DNA of 64,000 bases from Halorubrum sp. DM2 (GTDB lineage: Archaea > Halobacteriota > Halobacteria > Halobacteriales > Haloferacaceae), in the NCBI RefSeq assembly GCF_901686465.1, contig NZ_LR594487.1, positions 372,001-436,000 of the forward strand, read 5' to 3'. Below are positions 1-7,408 of this stretch, piece by piece. The translations under genes and the position numbers were made by a program. The first letter of the stretch is position 1; every line of letters starts with the position of its first letter. The notes under the pieces were generated by a model. That model was not told the origin of the DNA and did no database searches. It worked only from the letters and a program-made list of their open reading frames with translations.

Positions 1-198
1 GGGTCGAACTACTGTCTCGAACTGATGAGCGCCTACGCGCTCACGGTGATCGCGGGCATCGTCGGACTGACGATGCTCCTGATCGCGGGCTATCACCGGT
101 CGCGAGAACGGGTCGAGCGGTACACGCCGTATCTCCCGGCGTTCTCCGCGGCGGTCCTCGTCGTCATGGGAATCGGCTTCATCGTCGGCGTGTTCTGA
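1..198 (+). CDS. C-terminal end of an integral membrane protein (partial)
   Basis: The reading frame is open from the first base of the window to a TGA at 196-198 and gives 65 residues. It holds two hydrophobic membrane segments separated by a short charged loop (HRSRERVERYTPY). The last segment is glycine-rich and runs to the end (VMGIGFIVGVF). The pattern fits the end of a polytopic transporter, for example of the NicO/HupE or cytochrome c biogenesis type, but too little is present to name it. The IS6 element that follows has its target duplication at 193-200, which contains this stop codon, so the protein is not shortened by the insertion. Confidence 0.6.
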   Translation, partial: GSNYCLELMSAYALTVIAGIVGLTMLLIAGYHRSRERVERYTPYLPAFSAAVLVVMGIGFIVGVF

Positions 199-200
199 GA
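193..200. repeat. Left 8-bp target site duplication of the IS6 element
   Basis: The octamer TTCTGAGA lies directly outside the left terminal inverted repeat and recurs exactly at 898-905 outside the right one. An 8-bp duplication is the hallmark of IS6-family insertion. The octamer includes the TGA stop codon of the upstream gene. Confidence 0.92.
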
Positions 201-897
201 GGCGGTGTTCAGATAAGGTTTGAAAGTGAGGCGGTGCGTTTTCAAAGTGTTCTATGCCAGAAAACGACCGCCTCAGCGGCTGTTTAGACGAGATCAACTT
301 AGAGTTTGTGGAGCGAGAAGCAACACCGAGGCTGTTGATGAAGCTCAGTATTCAGCTCCATTTGTCTGGACTATCGCTTTCGAATACTGTTTCGTTTCTT
401 GAGGTATTCGGTGTTGATCGAGTTCGATCGACCGTTCATAATTGGGTTCACAAAGCCGATCTACAGCCAGAAACTGGCCGGAGCCCGAATCACGTCGCGG
501 TTGATGAGACAGTGATTCAACTCGATAATGAACAATATTGGCTGTACGCTGCTGTCGACCCTGATTCGAACGATTTACTACACACACGGCTTGAGCCGAC
601 GAGAAATAACGCGATCGCAGATCGGTTTTTCGCGGAACTTCGCGAAAAACACGATGTAGATGACGCGATCTTTCTCGTTGATGGCGCGGCTCCACTTCAG
701 CGAGCCTGTCGCAAACACGGCCTCGATTTTAGATACGAACGACATGGAAATCGGAACAGCGTCGAACGTGTTTTTCGTGAGGTAAAACGCAGAACTACCA
801 GTTTCTCAAACTGTTTCAGCAACGCCGAAGCAGAAACAGCAAACGAGTGGCTCAGATCCTTCGCCTTCGCATGGAATCAGCTTATCTGAACACTACC
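201..897 (+). mobile_element. Complete IS6-family insertion sequence (697 bp)
   Basis: The element is bounded by imperfect 17-bp inverted repeats: GGCGGTGTTCAGATAAG at 201-217 and its partner CTTATCTGAACACTACC at 881-897 (15 of 17 match). It holds one transposase gene. Exact 8-bp target duplications flank it. Length, termini and duplication size all fit the IS6 family, which is widespread in haloarchaea (ISH14/ISH15 type). The element is clearly richer in A+T than its surroundings, a sign of recent arrival. It sits between a membrane protein gene and the MOSC gene, with its right end 47 bp before the MOSC start. The intact gene, termini and duplications suggest it is young and possibly active. 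Confidence 0.93.
254..889 (+). CDS. IS6-family transposase
   Basis: The 211-residue protein is a DDE transposase of the IS6 family, which moves its element by replicative transposition through cointegrates. An N-terminal helix-turn-helix region (about 40-70, GVDRVRSTVHNWVHKA) precedes the catalytic core. Visible catalytic candidates are D84 (HVAVDETV), D143 (FLVDGAAP) and E171 (SVERVFREVKRR, the IS6 signature around the last acidic residue). The length is usual for haloarchaeal members, which are shorter than bacterial IS26-type enzymes. The stop codon lies inside the right inverted repeat. No frameshift is seen. Codon use is more AT-rich than in neighbouring genes, consistent with transfer. 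Confidence 0.93.
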   Translation: MPENDRLSGCLDEINLEFVEREATPRLLMKLSIQLHLSGLSLSNTVSFLEVFGVDRVRSTVHNWVHKADLQPETGRSPNHVAVDETVIQLDNEQYWLYAAVDPDSNDLLHTRLEPTRNNAIADRFFAELREKHDVDDAIFLVDGAAPLQRACRKHGLDFRYERHGNRNSVERVFREVKRRTTSFSNCFSNAEAETANEWLRSFAFAWNQLI

Positions 898-905
898 TTC
901 TGAGA
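898..905. repeat. Right 8-bp target site duplication of the IS6 element
   Basis: TTCTGAGA repeats the octamer at 193-200 and directly follows the right inverted repeat. Confidence 0.92.
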
Positions 906-944
906 CGGCCGATCGCTTTTTGTTCGCCCCGTCGAACGCCCGCC

Positions 945-1871
945 ATGACACGCGTCGCCGAACTCGTCGCCTACCCGCTGAAGTCCTGTGACGGCGTCGC
1001 CGTCGACCGCGCCGCGATCGGTCCCGCGGGCGCGCTCCGCGGCGACCGCTCGTACGCCCTCGTCGAGGCCGGCGTCGACCCCGAGACGGCCTCGGTGGGC
1101 GGTGGCGGCGGCTACGTGAACGGGAAGAGCGAGCCGGCGATCCACGGGCTCCGCGCCGAGTACGACCTCGCGGGACCGACGGACGCCACGCCGACCGCGG
1201 TGACGCTCTCGCGCCCGGAGACGGAACGCGCCCCCGCGGACGAGCGCACGTTCACGCTCCCCGACGACGGCGACGCGCTGACCGACTGGGGCGGCGAGTA
1301 CCTCGGCTACGCCGTCGACCTCGTCCGCGACCCCGACGGCGGCTTCCCCGACGACCGCGCCGCGCACGGCCCGACCGTCGTCTCGCGGGCGACGCTGGAG
1401 ACGGTCGCGTCGTGGTTCGACGACATCGCGGACGCGACTGAGATGCGGCGGCGACTCCGGCCAAACGTGGTGTTGGACGACTGCCCCGCGTTCTTCGAGG
1501 ACCGACTGTTCGCCGACCACGACGAGGGGGTCCGCGTCGCGGTCGGCGACACCGAGCTGGTCGGCGTCAACCCGTGTCAGCGCTGCGTCGTCCCCTCCCG
1601 CAATCCGGACACGGGCGTCGAAATCGAGGGGTTCCGCGAGACGTTCCTTTGCCGCCGCCGCGAGACGCTCCCGGAGTGGACGGAGAGCGACCGATTCGAC
1701 CACGACTTCCGGCTGATGGTCAACACCGTCGTGGAGGAGCGCTCGTGGGGGGACACCCTCGCCGTCGGCGACGAGGTGGCCGTCGAGGGCGTCGTCGCGG
1801 TCGACGAGAACGAGACGCCGATCGACGGGCGCGAGTCGACCGGCAGTGAGAGCGAACCGACCGCCGAGTGA
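945..1871 (+). CDS. MOSC domain protein (molybdenum cofactor sulfurase C-terminal type)
   Basis: The 308-residue protein has an N-terminal MOSC beta-barrel region (VAELVAYPLKSCDGVAVDRA, about 4-60) followed by a MOSC domain. Its characteristic cysteine is in NPCQRC (C211 and C214), with the family signature PSRNPDTG after it. MOSC proteins bind or transfer sulfur or the molybdenum cofactor, as in the mARC reductases and the C-terminal part of Moco sulfurase. The substrate cannot be told from sequence. The gene stands alone; a weak TATA-like TTTTT at 917-921 is 26 bases before the ATG, just inside the boundary of the IS6 insertion, so insertion may have changed upstream control. Confidence 0.85.
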   Translation: MTRVAELVAYPLKSCDGVAVDRAAIGPAGALRGDRSYALVEAGVDPETASVGGGGGYVNGKSEPAIHGLRAEYDLAGPTDATPTAVTLSRPETERAPADERTFTLPDDGDALTDWGGEYLGYAVDLVRDPDGGFPDDRAAHGPTVVSRATLETVASWFDDIADATEMRRRLRPNVVLDDCPAFFEDRLFADHDEGVRVAVGDTELVGVNPCQRCVVPSRNPDTGVEIEGFRETFLCRRRETLPEWTESDRFDHDFRLMVNTVVEERSWGDTLAVGDEVAVEGVVAVDENETPIDGRESTGSESEPTAE

Positions 1872-1991
1872 TCGCCGGAGCGTCGCAACTCGGTGGGTCG
1901 GGTGGCAAAAGCGGGAAAGAAAGCGACGTGCCGCGCCGCGACCGCCGCAGGTCCGCAACTGCGTCAGCGACCGCTACAGGTCTGAAACCGC

Positions 1992-2903
1992 TCAGCGACC
2001 GCCGTCGGTCATCGCGACCGGCTCGTCGTTCTCGGCGTTCGGGGCCTCCTCCGCCGCGGTCTCGCCGCTCGTCGCGGGGTCGACTGCGGTGTCCGTGACG
2101 CCGAACTGCGTCCACAGCGTCGCGACGACGACCGCGTACGCGACCAGGTCGTAGTGGACCGCGCCGCCGAAGCCGGTGAACGCGGCCAGCGTGCTGTAGC
2201 TGTAGAGGGCGACGACGCTCCCAACAAACGCGGTCTCGTTGGTGAAGCGACCGTCGCGCACCGCCGCGGCCGCGCGGCGGATGACGGGCCCGCAGGCGAC
2301 GAGGAACGCGATCCCGGAGAGCGCGCCGAGGTTGATGAAGAAGTGCGTCGTCATCTGCGAGTCGAGGATCGACTGGAGGTACTGGACCGTCAGGGGGTCG
2401 TAGAACAGCCACTCGACGCGAGTCGGGTACAGCACCGCGATGTACGGTGTCGCGACCATCAGGCCGAACAGGACCGCGACCGCGACGCGGGCCGACGCGA
2501 ACTGCGAGGCGCGCCGCGCCTCGAACGCATTGTCACCGGACGCGACGACGAGTCCGCACTCTTCGAGCAGCTCGCGGAGCGCGCCGCGGGACAGCGACGG
2601 GTCGTGGTGGACACCCACCGTCCCGTTGCGCCGCGTCGCCGAGGCGTCGCTGACGCCGTCGACGTCGCGGAGGACCGCCTCCAAGAGCCCCTCGCGGCGG
2701 TCGGTGTCGATCCCGTCGACGGAGAACGTGTCGTGGTCGTGGGTCTCCGGGACGCGCGCCGTCCGCGGCCCCGACTCGCCGGCGTCGGTCGCGGCCGTCT
2801 CACCCCCGGGCGAGCCCCCCGCCTCCTCGGGCGAGCCGATGCCTCGTTCGCGGACCACGGCGTCGAGCGGCGTCTCGCCGCCGCGGTGGTCACCGTCTGA
2901 CAT
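1992..2903 (-). CDS. HMA-like domain plus four membrane helices, a P1B-ATPase N-terminal half without catalytic domains
   Basis: The 303-residue protein begins with a disordered acidic stretch (1-55), then a region resembling a heavy-metal-associated domain (about 58-120, FSVDGIDTDRREGLLEAVL...GVSDASATRRNGTVGV). The CxxC metal site expected there is replaced by DTDR. About four hydrophobic segments follow (near 138-158, 187-206, 226-244, 251-266), arranged as in the first half of copper-type P1B ATPases, including the spacer resembling FYRGAWKALR (VIRRAAAAVRDGRFTNETAFVG). The phosphorylation motif DKTGT, the actuator and the nucleotide domains are absent, and the downstream DNA belongs to the convergent MOSC gene, so they were not lost by a simple frameshift. 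Metal pumping is therefore unlikely; role unknown. Confidence 0.7.
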   Translation of the reverse strand: MSDGDHRGGETPLDAVVRERGIGSPEEAGGSPGGETAATDAGESGPRTARVPETHDHDTFSVDGIDTDRREGLLEAVLRDVDGVSDASATRRNGTVGVHHDPSLSRGALRELLEECGLVVASGDNAFEARRASQFASARVAVAVLFGLMVATPYIAVLYPTRVEWLFYDPLTVQYLQSILDSQMTTHFFINLGALSGIAFLVACGPVIRRAAAAVRDGRFTNETAFVGSVVALYSYSTLAAFTGFGGAVHYDLVAYAVVVATLWTQFGVTDTAVDPATSGETAAEEAPNAENDEPVAMTDGGR

Positions 2904-3027
2904 GAGAGATACCTACGGTTACACAAGCATGAAGCTTCCCCCGCGCGGGTCGACCGCGGACAGAGTCTCGAACGCGCGGGTCGCTCACGGCGGGGGCACT
3001 CTCCCGCCGCCACGCGTCGGCCTACCG

Positions 3028-3900
3028 CTACGCGTTGACCGATTCGAGGTAGGAACTCACGATCATCTGTCCCTTGCGGGTGAGCGCCGCGCCGCTCTCG
3101 CCGTCGGCGACGAGGTCGGCCTCGCGCAGCGTGTCGAGGATCATCGACGTCTGGGTGACGTCGCCGGTGACGACGTCCGAGATGTTCGCCTCGCCGCCGG
3201 CCGAGTAGATGGAGACGAGGATCTCCAGCTGCTCTTCGGTCGGGTCGAACGAGTCGAGGTCCTCCATCGCCTCGTCGTACTCGATCTTGATGTACCGGCC
3301 GAGGATGTTGAGCGCCCGCTCGTTCGGCACGGTCGTGATCGACGTGACCGTCCGGTCGTCGCCGTCGACGTGGCGGAAGACCAAGGCGGGCCGCTTCGTT
3401 CCGCCGAGGGTCCGGTCCGTGCGCTCGTAGTCGATCACGGAAGAGAGGTCGACCGTGAAGGGCTCGGGACAGTCGTCGAACCGGATCTCGCCCGGCGACA
3501 CCGACACCGACGCGCGGTGGTCGGTCGCGTCCGTGACGCGGCCGCCGACCTTCGCCGGGTGTCGCACCGTGACGGTCACGTTTCGCAACAGCACCGTGAA
3601 CAGCAGCCTGACGAACCGGTCCATGTCCTCGGACTCGCCCTCCACGAGCGCCGACCGCCGCGTCCCGTCGCGCTCGTACGCGACGGTGACGCTGTCGTTG
3701 AAAAACGAGCGCAGGTCGCCGGGGACGCTGCCGACGACGACGTCGAACACCTGCGAGAGCGGGACCGTCTCCTTGCCGTCGTCCGTCGCGAGGACCAGTC
3801 GTCGCTGGCTCAACAGCACGCGCCCGGTCGCCGGCTCGTCGGTCTGTAGGCTCGCCGCGTGAACGCGGCCGACGAAGTCGGCGACGACGGACTCCTCCAT
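3028..3900 (-). CDS. CheF-family archaeal taxis protein
   Basis: The 290-residue protein matches the CheF family (DUF439), euryarchaeal adaptors that link the bacterial-type CheY and CheC/D system to the archaellum motor. Typical features are the N-terminal RVLLSQRRLVLATDDGKETVPLSQVFDV region and a C-terminal winged-helix-like part (about 225-290, TEEQLEILVSIYSAGGEANISDVVTGDVTQTSMILDTLREADLV). I chose the ATG at 3900 because a TATA-like element (3924-3931) is 28 bases before it; an ATG three codons earlier at 3909 also exists. No other che or archaellum gene is nearby, so this is an isolated copy. The family assignment is good; an actual role in taxis is inferred. Confidence 0.85.
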   Translation of the reverse strand: MEESVVADFVGRVHAASLQTDEPATGRVLLSQRRLVLATDDGKETVPLSQVFDVVVGSVPGDLRSFFNDSVTVAYERDGTRRSALVEGESEDMDRFVRLLFTVLLRNVTVTVRHPAKVGGRVTDATDHRASVSVSPGEIRFDDCPEPFTVDLSSVIDYERTDRTLGGTKRPALVFRHVDGDDRTVTSITTVPNERALNILGRYIKIEYDEAMEDLDSFDPTEEQLEILVSIYSAGGEANISDVVTGDVTQTSMILDTLREADLVADGESGAALTRKGQMIVSSYLESVNA

Positions 3901-4138
3901 CGATACCATCTGAGTGCCGTACGCTATTTATTGTTACTCACACCGTATCAGTCGTGATAACGAGCTGTCACGCCGTCGGACGCACGCCGATGAGGGCAGG
4001 GTGCGGTCCGTCAGCCCCCCAAGAACGGCCGGAACCGCCGCTGCCGGTCCGAACGTGTTCGGTCACGCGCCCCTCTCTCCGAGGGCGACAGGCGGGGAAC
4101 AGCAAAGCCTAATGACGTGGGCTTCAAACCGGCAGGTG

Positions 4139-4528
4139 ATGCCCACAGTAGAATACCTCAACTACGAAGTGCTCGACGACCACGGCTGGTCGATGGACGA
4201 CGACGACCTCTTCGAGGAGGCGGCCGACGCCGACCTCGACGACGAGGATTACGGTACCCTCGAAGTCAACCAGGGCGAGTACATCCTCGAATCCGCCGAG
4301 GCGCAGGGCTACGACTGGCCCTTCTCGTGCCGCGCCGGTGCGTGTGCGAACTGCGCGTCCATCGTCAAGAAAGGCGACATCGACATGGACATGCAGCAGA
4401 TCCTCTCCGACGAGGAAGTCGAAGAGAAGAACGTCCGGCTCACCTGTATCGGGAGTCCGGCCACCGACGAGGTCAAGATCGTCTACAACGCGAAACACCT
4501 CGACTACCTGCAGAACCGCGTCATCTGA
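4139..4528 (+). CDS. fdx: Halobacterial 2Fe-2S ferredoxin
   Basis: The 129-residue protein is the plant-type ferredoxin of haloarchaea, the main electron carrier for 2-oxoacid oxidoreductases. The acidic insertion near the N-terminus (about 17-40, [20 protein letters not shown]) is the hallmark of the halophilic form. The cluster ligands are visible in [10 protein letters not shown] and in the later RLTCIGSP. I place the start at the ATG at 4139 because [16 protein letters not shown] is the usual N-terminus; the frame stays open upstream to 3914 but that stretch has no homology features. The gene stands alone. Confidence 0.95.
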   Translation: MPTVEYLNYEVLDDHGWSMDDDDLFEEAADADLDDEDYGTLEVNQGEYILESAEAQGYDWPFSCRAGACANCASIVKKGDIDMDMQQILSDEEVEEKNVRLTCIGSPATDEVKIVYNAKHLDYLQNRVI

Positions 4529-4713
4529 TCGGCTCTCCCCTACTCCGGTAGCGGACCGTTCTCACGCGGGATCGCCGCCGTCGCGGTCCTCGCACTCCTC
4601 TCGATCACGTCTCCGAGTAGCCCTGCGCTCGTCCTGCCCGAACCTGTTCGGGCGAATTTCGCGGCCGTGAGAACGCGCGAAACCCCGTTCGGGGAACCGT
4701 CCGTACGGGGGGT

Positions 4714-5145
4714 ATGGTCGAGAAGACGAGCCGAAGCGAGGACGCCGGCGGGCCGCGGTCGGCCGACGGTCGCCGGTTCGAGGTGTTCGTCCGCGAGGAG
4801 GAGTCGGACCCCCTCCGCCACGTCGGCACGGTCGCCGCGCCGACGGCCGACGTGGCTCACGAGGAGGCGAGCAAGCTCTTCGCGTGGTACGCCCGCGACG
4901 TGTGGGTGTGTCCGGCCGCGGAGGTGTCGCGGTACTCCGCGGAGTCGCTCGCGGACGAGGAATCCGACGGGCCGGCGGACGACGGCTCCGACGGGTCGGC
5001 GGACGGCGACTCTGACGCCGAATTGTCCGACGACGGGGACGAGCCGCGCGTCTACGAGGAGACGGAGGGGACGCCGACCGTCTCCCGTGGCGGCGCGCCC
5101 GCGGCCGACGCGGCCGACACCGACGACGCGGGGGGGTCGCGATGA
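4714..5145 (+). CDS. PaaB-like radical SAM-partnered protein (Htur_1727 family)
   Basis: The 143-residue protein has a small folded core (about 19-77, RRFEVFVREEESDPLRHVGTV...EEASKLFAWYARDVWVCPAAEVSRYS) that resembles PaaB, the non-catalytic subunit of phenylacetyl-CoA epoxidase. An acidic, low-complexity tail follows. Haloarchaeal proteins of this kind are named for their constant pairing with a radical SAM/SPASM enzyme. The pairing holds here: the stop codon overlaps the start of ahbC by 4 bp, indicating one transcript and probably translational coupling. The role is unknown: a helper subunit or electron-transfer partner of the heme enzyme is a reasonable inference, a peptide substrate less so because the core looks like a stable fold. 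Confidence 0.75.
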   Translation: MVEKTSRSEDAGGPRSADGRRFEVFVREEESDPLRHVGTVAAPTADVAHEEASKLFAWYARDVWVCPAAEVSRYSAESLADEESDGPADDGSDGSADGDSDAELSDDGDEPRVYEETEGTPTVSRGGAPAADAADTDDAGGSR

Positions 5146-6377
5146 TCTCCGTCAGCAAGCTGCTCTGCGGGCTCGACGCCGAGAGCGACGGGCTCCGCTA
5201 CGACGCGGCCGACGGCTCGAAGAAACCGCAGATCACGGAGGATAAACAGCAGCGCCCGGTCGTCGTCTGGAACACCACGAAGCGGTGTAACCTCTACTGC
5301 GAGCACTGCTACGCCGGTGCCGACGCAGAGGGCGCGCCGAACGAGCTGTCGACCGCGGAGGGGAAGGCCCTCATCGACGACCTCGCCGAGTTCGGCGTCC
5401 CGGTCCTGCTGTTTTCCGGGGGCGAACCCCTCGTCCGCGAGGACCTCGCAGAACTCGTCGCGTACGCCGACGACAGCGGGGTCCGACCCGTCCTCTCGAC
5501 GAACGGAACCCTCCTCACCCGCGAGCGCGCCCGAGAGCTGAAACAGGCGGGCCTCAAGTACGCCGGCGTCTCGGTCGACGGGCTTCCCGAGCGCAACGAC
5601 CGGATCCGCGGCGAGGAGGGCGCGTTCGACGCCGCGGTCCGCGGGATCGAGGCCTGCCTCGACGTCGGGCTCAAGACGGGGCTGCGGTACACGATCACCG
5701 AACACAACGTCGACGACCTCGCGGGCGTCGTCGACCTGCTCACCGACGTCGGCGTCGACCGGTTCTGCTTCTATCACCTCGATTACGGCGGTCGCGGGGC
5801 CGACATCTCGGACGTGGACCTCTCGCCCGAGGCGACCCGGAAGGCGGTCAGGGACCTCTGTGACCTCACCCGCGAGTACCACGAGGCGGGCGAGGAGATA
5901 GAGACGCTGCTCGTCGGCAACTACGCCGACGCGGGCCACCTCGTCGAGTACGCCGACCGCGAGATGGGGACCGACCGCGCGGCGCTGATCTACCGGTACC
6001 TCGAACGCAACGGCGGCGACCCGACCGGCGAGCGCGTCGCGGACGTCGACCCCGTCGGCAACGTCCACCTCACGCAGTTCTGGCAGGGGTACTCGCCGGG
6101 GAACGTCCGCGACCGCTCGTTCGGCGCGATCTGGTCCGACGAGTCGAACCCGCTCCTCTCCGGGCTCCGGGAGCGGGAGGAACGCCTCTCGGGGCGGTGC
6201 GCCGACTGCGCGTACCAGTCGATCTGCCGGGGCGGCTCGCGGCTCCGCGCGCTCTCGGCGCACGGCGACCCGTTCGCGCCCGATCCGAAGTGCTACCTCA
6301 CAGAGCCGGAGCGCGCCGGCGAGGAGGCGCTCGCGCGGCTCGACGCCGGCGACCGGTCCGCGCCCGCCGACGACTGA
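5142..6377 (+). CDS. ahbC: Radical SAM/SPASM 12,18-didecarboxysiroheme deacetylase AhbC
   Basis: The 411-residue enzyme acts in the siroheme-dependent heme pathway of archaea, where AhbC removes two acetate side chains from 12,18-didecarboxysiroheme to give iron-coproporphyrin III. The N-terminus ISVSKLLCG...RPVVVWNTTKRCN closely resembles methanogen AhbC. The SAM cluster cysteines are C49, C53 and C56 (CNLYCEHC), followed by FSGGEPL and STNGTLL. The C-terminal SPASM region carries C353, C356, C362 and C384 for an auxiliary cluster. It is translationally coupled to the PaaB-like gene. The paralogous step enzyme AhbD, which makes heme from iron-coproporphyrin, is the main alternative; the N-terminal resemblance favours AhbC. 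Confidence 0.8.
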   Translation: MISVSKLLCGLDAESDGLRYDAADGSKKPQITEDKQQRPVVVWNTTKRCNLYCEHCYAGADAEGAPNELSTAEGKALIDDLAEFGVPVLLFSGGEPLVREDLAELVAYADDSGVRPVLSTNGTLLTRERARELKQAGLKYAGVSVDGLPERNDRIRGEEGAFDAAVRGIEACLDVGLKTGLRYTITEHNVDDLAGVVDLLTDVGVDRFCFYHLDYGGRGADISDVDLSPEATRKAVRDLCDLTREYHEAGEEIETLLVGNYADAGHLVEYADREMGTDRAALIYRYLERNGGDPTGERVADVDPVGNVHLTQFWQGYSPGNVRDRSFGAIWSDESNPLLSGLREREERLSGRCADCAYQSICRGGSRLRALSAHGDPFAPDPKCYLTEPERAGEEALARLDAGDRSAPADD

Positions 6378-6414
6378 GCCGCCTCCGAGTCGGCCACCCC
6401 CTCCCCCGGCCGGT

Positions 6415-6576
6415 TCACTCCCCGCCGTCGCCGTCCGACTCTCGACCCGTGCCGTACTTCGCCGAGAACCGCTCGGCTGGCACCTCGCCGCGGGCGACGC
6501 CGATCGCGTCGCGGACGAGTTCGACGGTGGTCTCGTCTCGGACCGGCTCGGGCACCGGCGGGTCGTCGTCGCTCAT
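6415..6576 (-). CDS. Small conserved-looking protein (53 residues), convergent to ahbC
   Basis: An ATG at 6576 opens a 53-residue frame ending in TGA at 6415. The product is acidic and begins MSDDDPPVPEPVRDETTVEL, with a helical stretch VRDAIGVARGEVPAERFSAKYGTGRES. The pattern G-E-x-x-x-E-x-F-x-x-K-Y recalls short N-terminal helices of some haloarchaeal 4Fe-4S electron-transfer proteins, but no cysteine is present. The gene lies between ahbC (convergent) and the NarO-like regulator (same strand, 69 bp upstream). The coding call rests on codon bias (GC-rich third positions) and haloarchaeal amino acid content. I do not assign a function. Confidence 0.5.
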   Translation of the reverse strand: MSDDDPPVPEPVRDETTVELVRDAIGVARGEVPAERFSAKYGTGRESDGDGGE

Positions 6577-6645
6577 GCCCGGTGGAACGACTCGACGACC
6601 CGTCCGCCTCTCGCTTCACCTGTGTACCGTTTCAAAAGGCTCCGA

Positions 6646-7254
6646 TCACCGCTCGCCGCCGTCGAAGACGTCGGTCACCAGCTTCGCCTGCGCCGTGCGG
6701 AGCCGCTGTGAGAGCGCGGACTTGCTGATCTCCAGCTCGTCGGCCAGGTCGCTCAGGCGCACGTCGCGGTCGTCGTCGAAGTAGCCGCGGACGACCGCGA
6801 GTTCGAGGCCGCGCCGTTGTTTCGGCGTCAGCGAGGAGAGGTCGAAGGTGACCTGTTCGGTCGCGTCCGGCCCCTCGACGACCGCGAGCCGGACGAGCCG
6901 CACCCGTTCGACGACGCCGCGTAGCTCCTCGACGAGGCCGCGAACGGCGCTCCGGTCGTCGACGTACGCGGTCACGAGTATCGTCCCGTCCTCGACGCGC
7001 CGGAAGTGCGGCGCGCAGCCGACCCGTCCGAACGCGTGACAGAGGCAGTCCTCGTCGACCTCGCCGGTCCCGCGGCGCACGTCGCCGTCCGGCGTCGTCA
7101 CGTCGACGACGCAGTCGTCGCCGACCGCGTTGACCGCGACCGCCGCGGCGTCGTCGCTCTCGGCGACGATCGGACACCCGCTCCCGGCCGCGGGGTCGAC
7201 GTCGAGGTCGACCCGCAGACGCCGGTCACCGTCGGCCCCGGCGGCGTCGGACAT
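6646..7254 (-). CDS. NarO/DmsR-type HTH_10 transcriptional regulator with cysteine motif
   Basis: The 202-residue protein has the two-part layout of the haloarchaeal anaerobic regulators NarO and DmsR. The N-terminal sensor half contains C27, C48 and then C70-x-C72-x7-C80 (CLCHAFGRVGC), matching the CXnCXCX7C signature described for that group. The C-terminal half (about 140-195, SLTPKQRRGLELAVVRGYFDDDRDVRLSDLADELEISKSALSQRL) is the bacterio-opsin-activator HTH_10 domain. I chose the ATG at 7254, which gives a normal-length protein; the frame stays open far upstream without homology features. Known relatives activate denitrification or DMSO reductase genes when oxygen is scarce. Position next to the heme gene ahbC and the small ORF suggests redox control of this locus (inference). 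Confidence 0.82.
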   Translation of the reverse strand: MSDAAGADGDRRLRVDLDVDPAAGSGCPIVAESDDAAAVAVNAVGDDCVVDVTTPDGDVRRGTGEVDEDCLCHAFGRVGCAPHFRRVEDGTILVTAYVDDRSAVRGLVEELRGVVERVRLVRLAVVEGPDATEQVTFDLSSLTPKQRRGLELAVVRGYFDDDRDVRLSDLADELEISKSALSQRLRTAQAKLVTDVFDGGER

Positions 7255-7375
7255 GTCAGTCGCTACGGACGGCACGGGTTTTACCTTTCGGTGGATTCCC
7301 GGAGTCCGGCGCGGCGGTCCGCGTCGGCTCCGAGCGAGCGGCTGATCGGACGCGACGCCGACCGATCCCGCACCG

Positions 7376-7380
7376 TTTAT
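7376..7380 (+). promoter_or_regulatory. TATA box of the UbiA prenyltransferase gene
   Basis: TTTAT lies about 31 bases before the GTG start at 7409, the spacing expected for a leaderless haloarchaeal transcript. It supports the GTG as the start. Confidence 0.6.
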
Positions 7381-7408
7381 TCCTCGCGGGCGGGAGTACG
7401 CGGACGAC

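Noticed and set aside
882..1958. Long minus-strand frame opposite the MOSC gene
   Set aside because: Arginine/alanine-rich translation of the antisense strand of a well-supported gene, a common shadow in GC-rich DNA.
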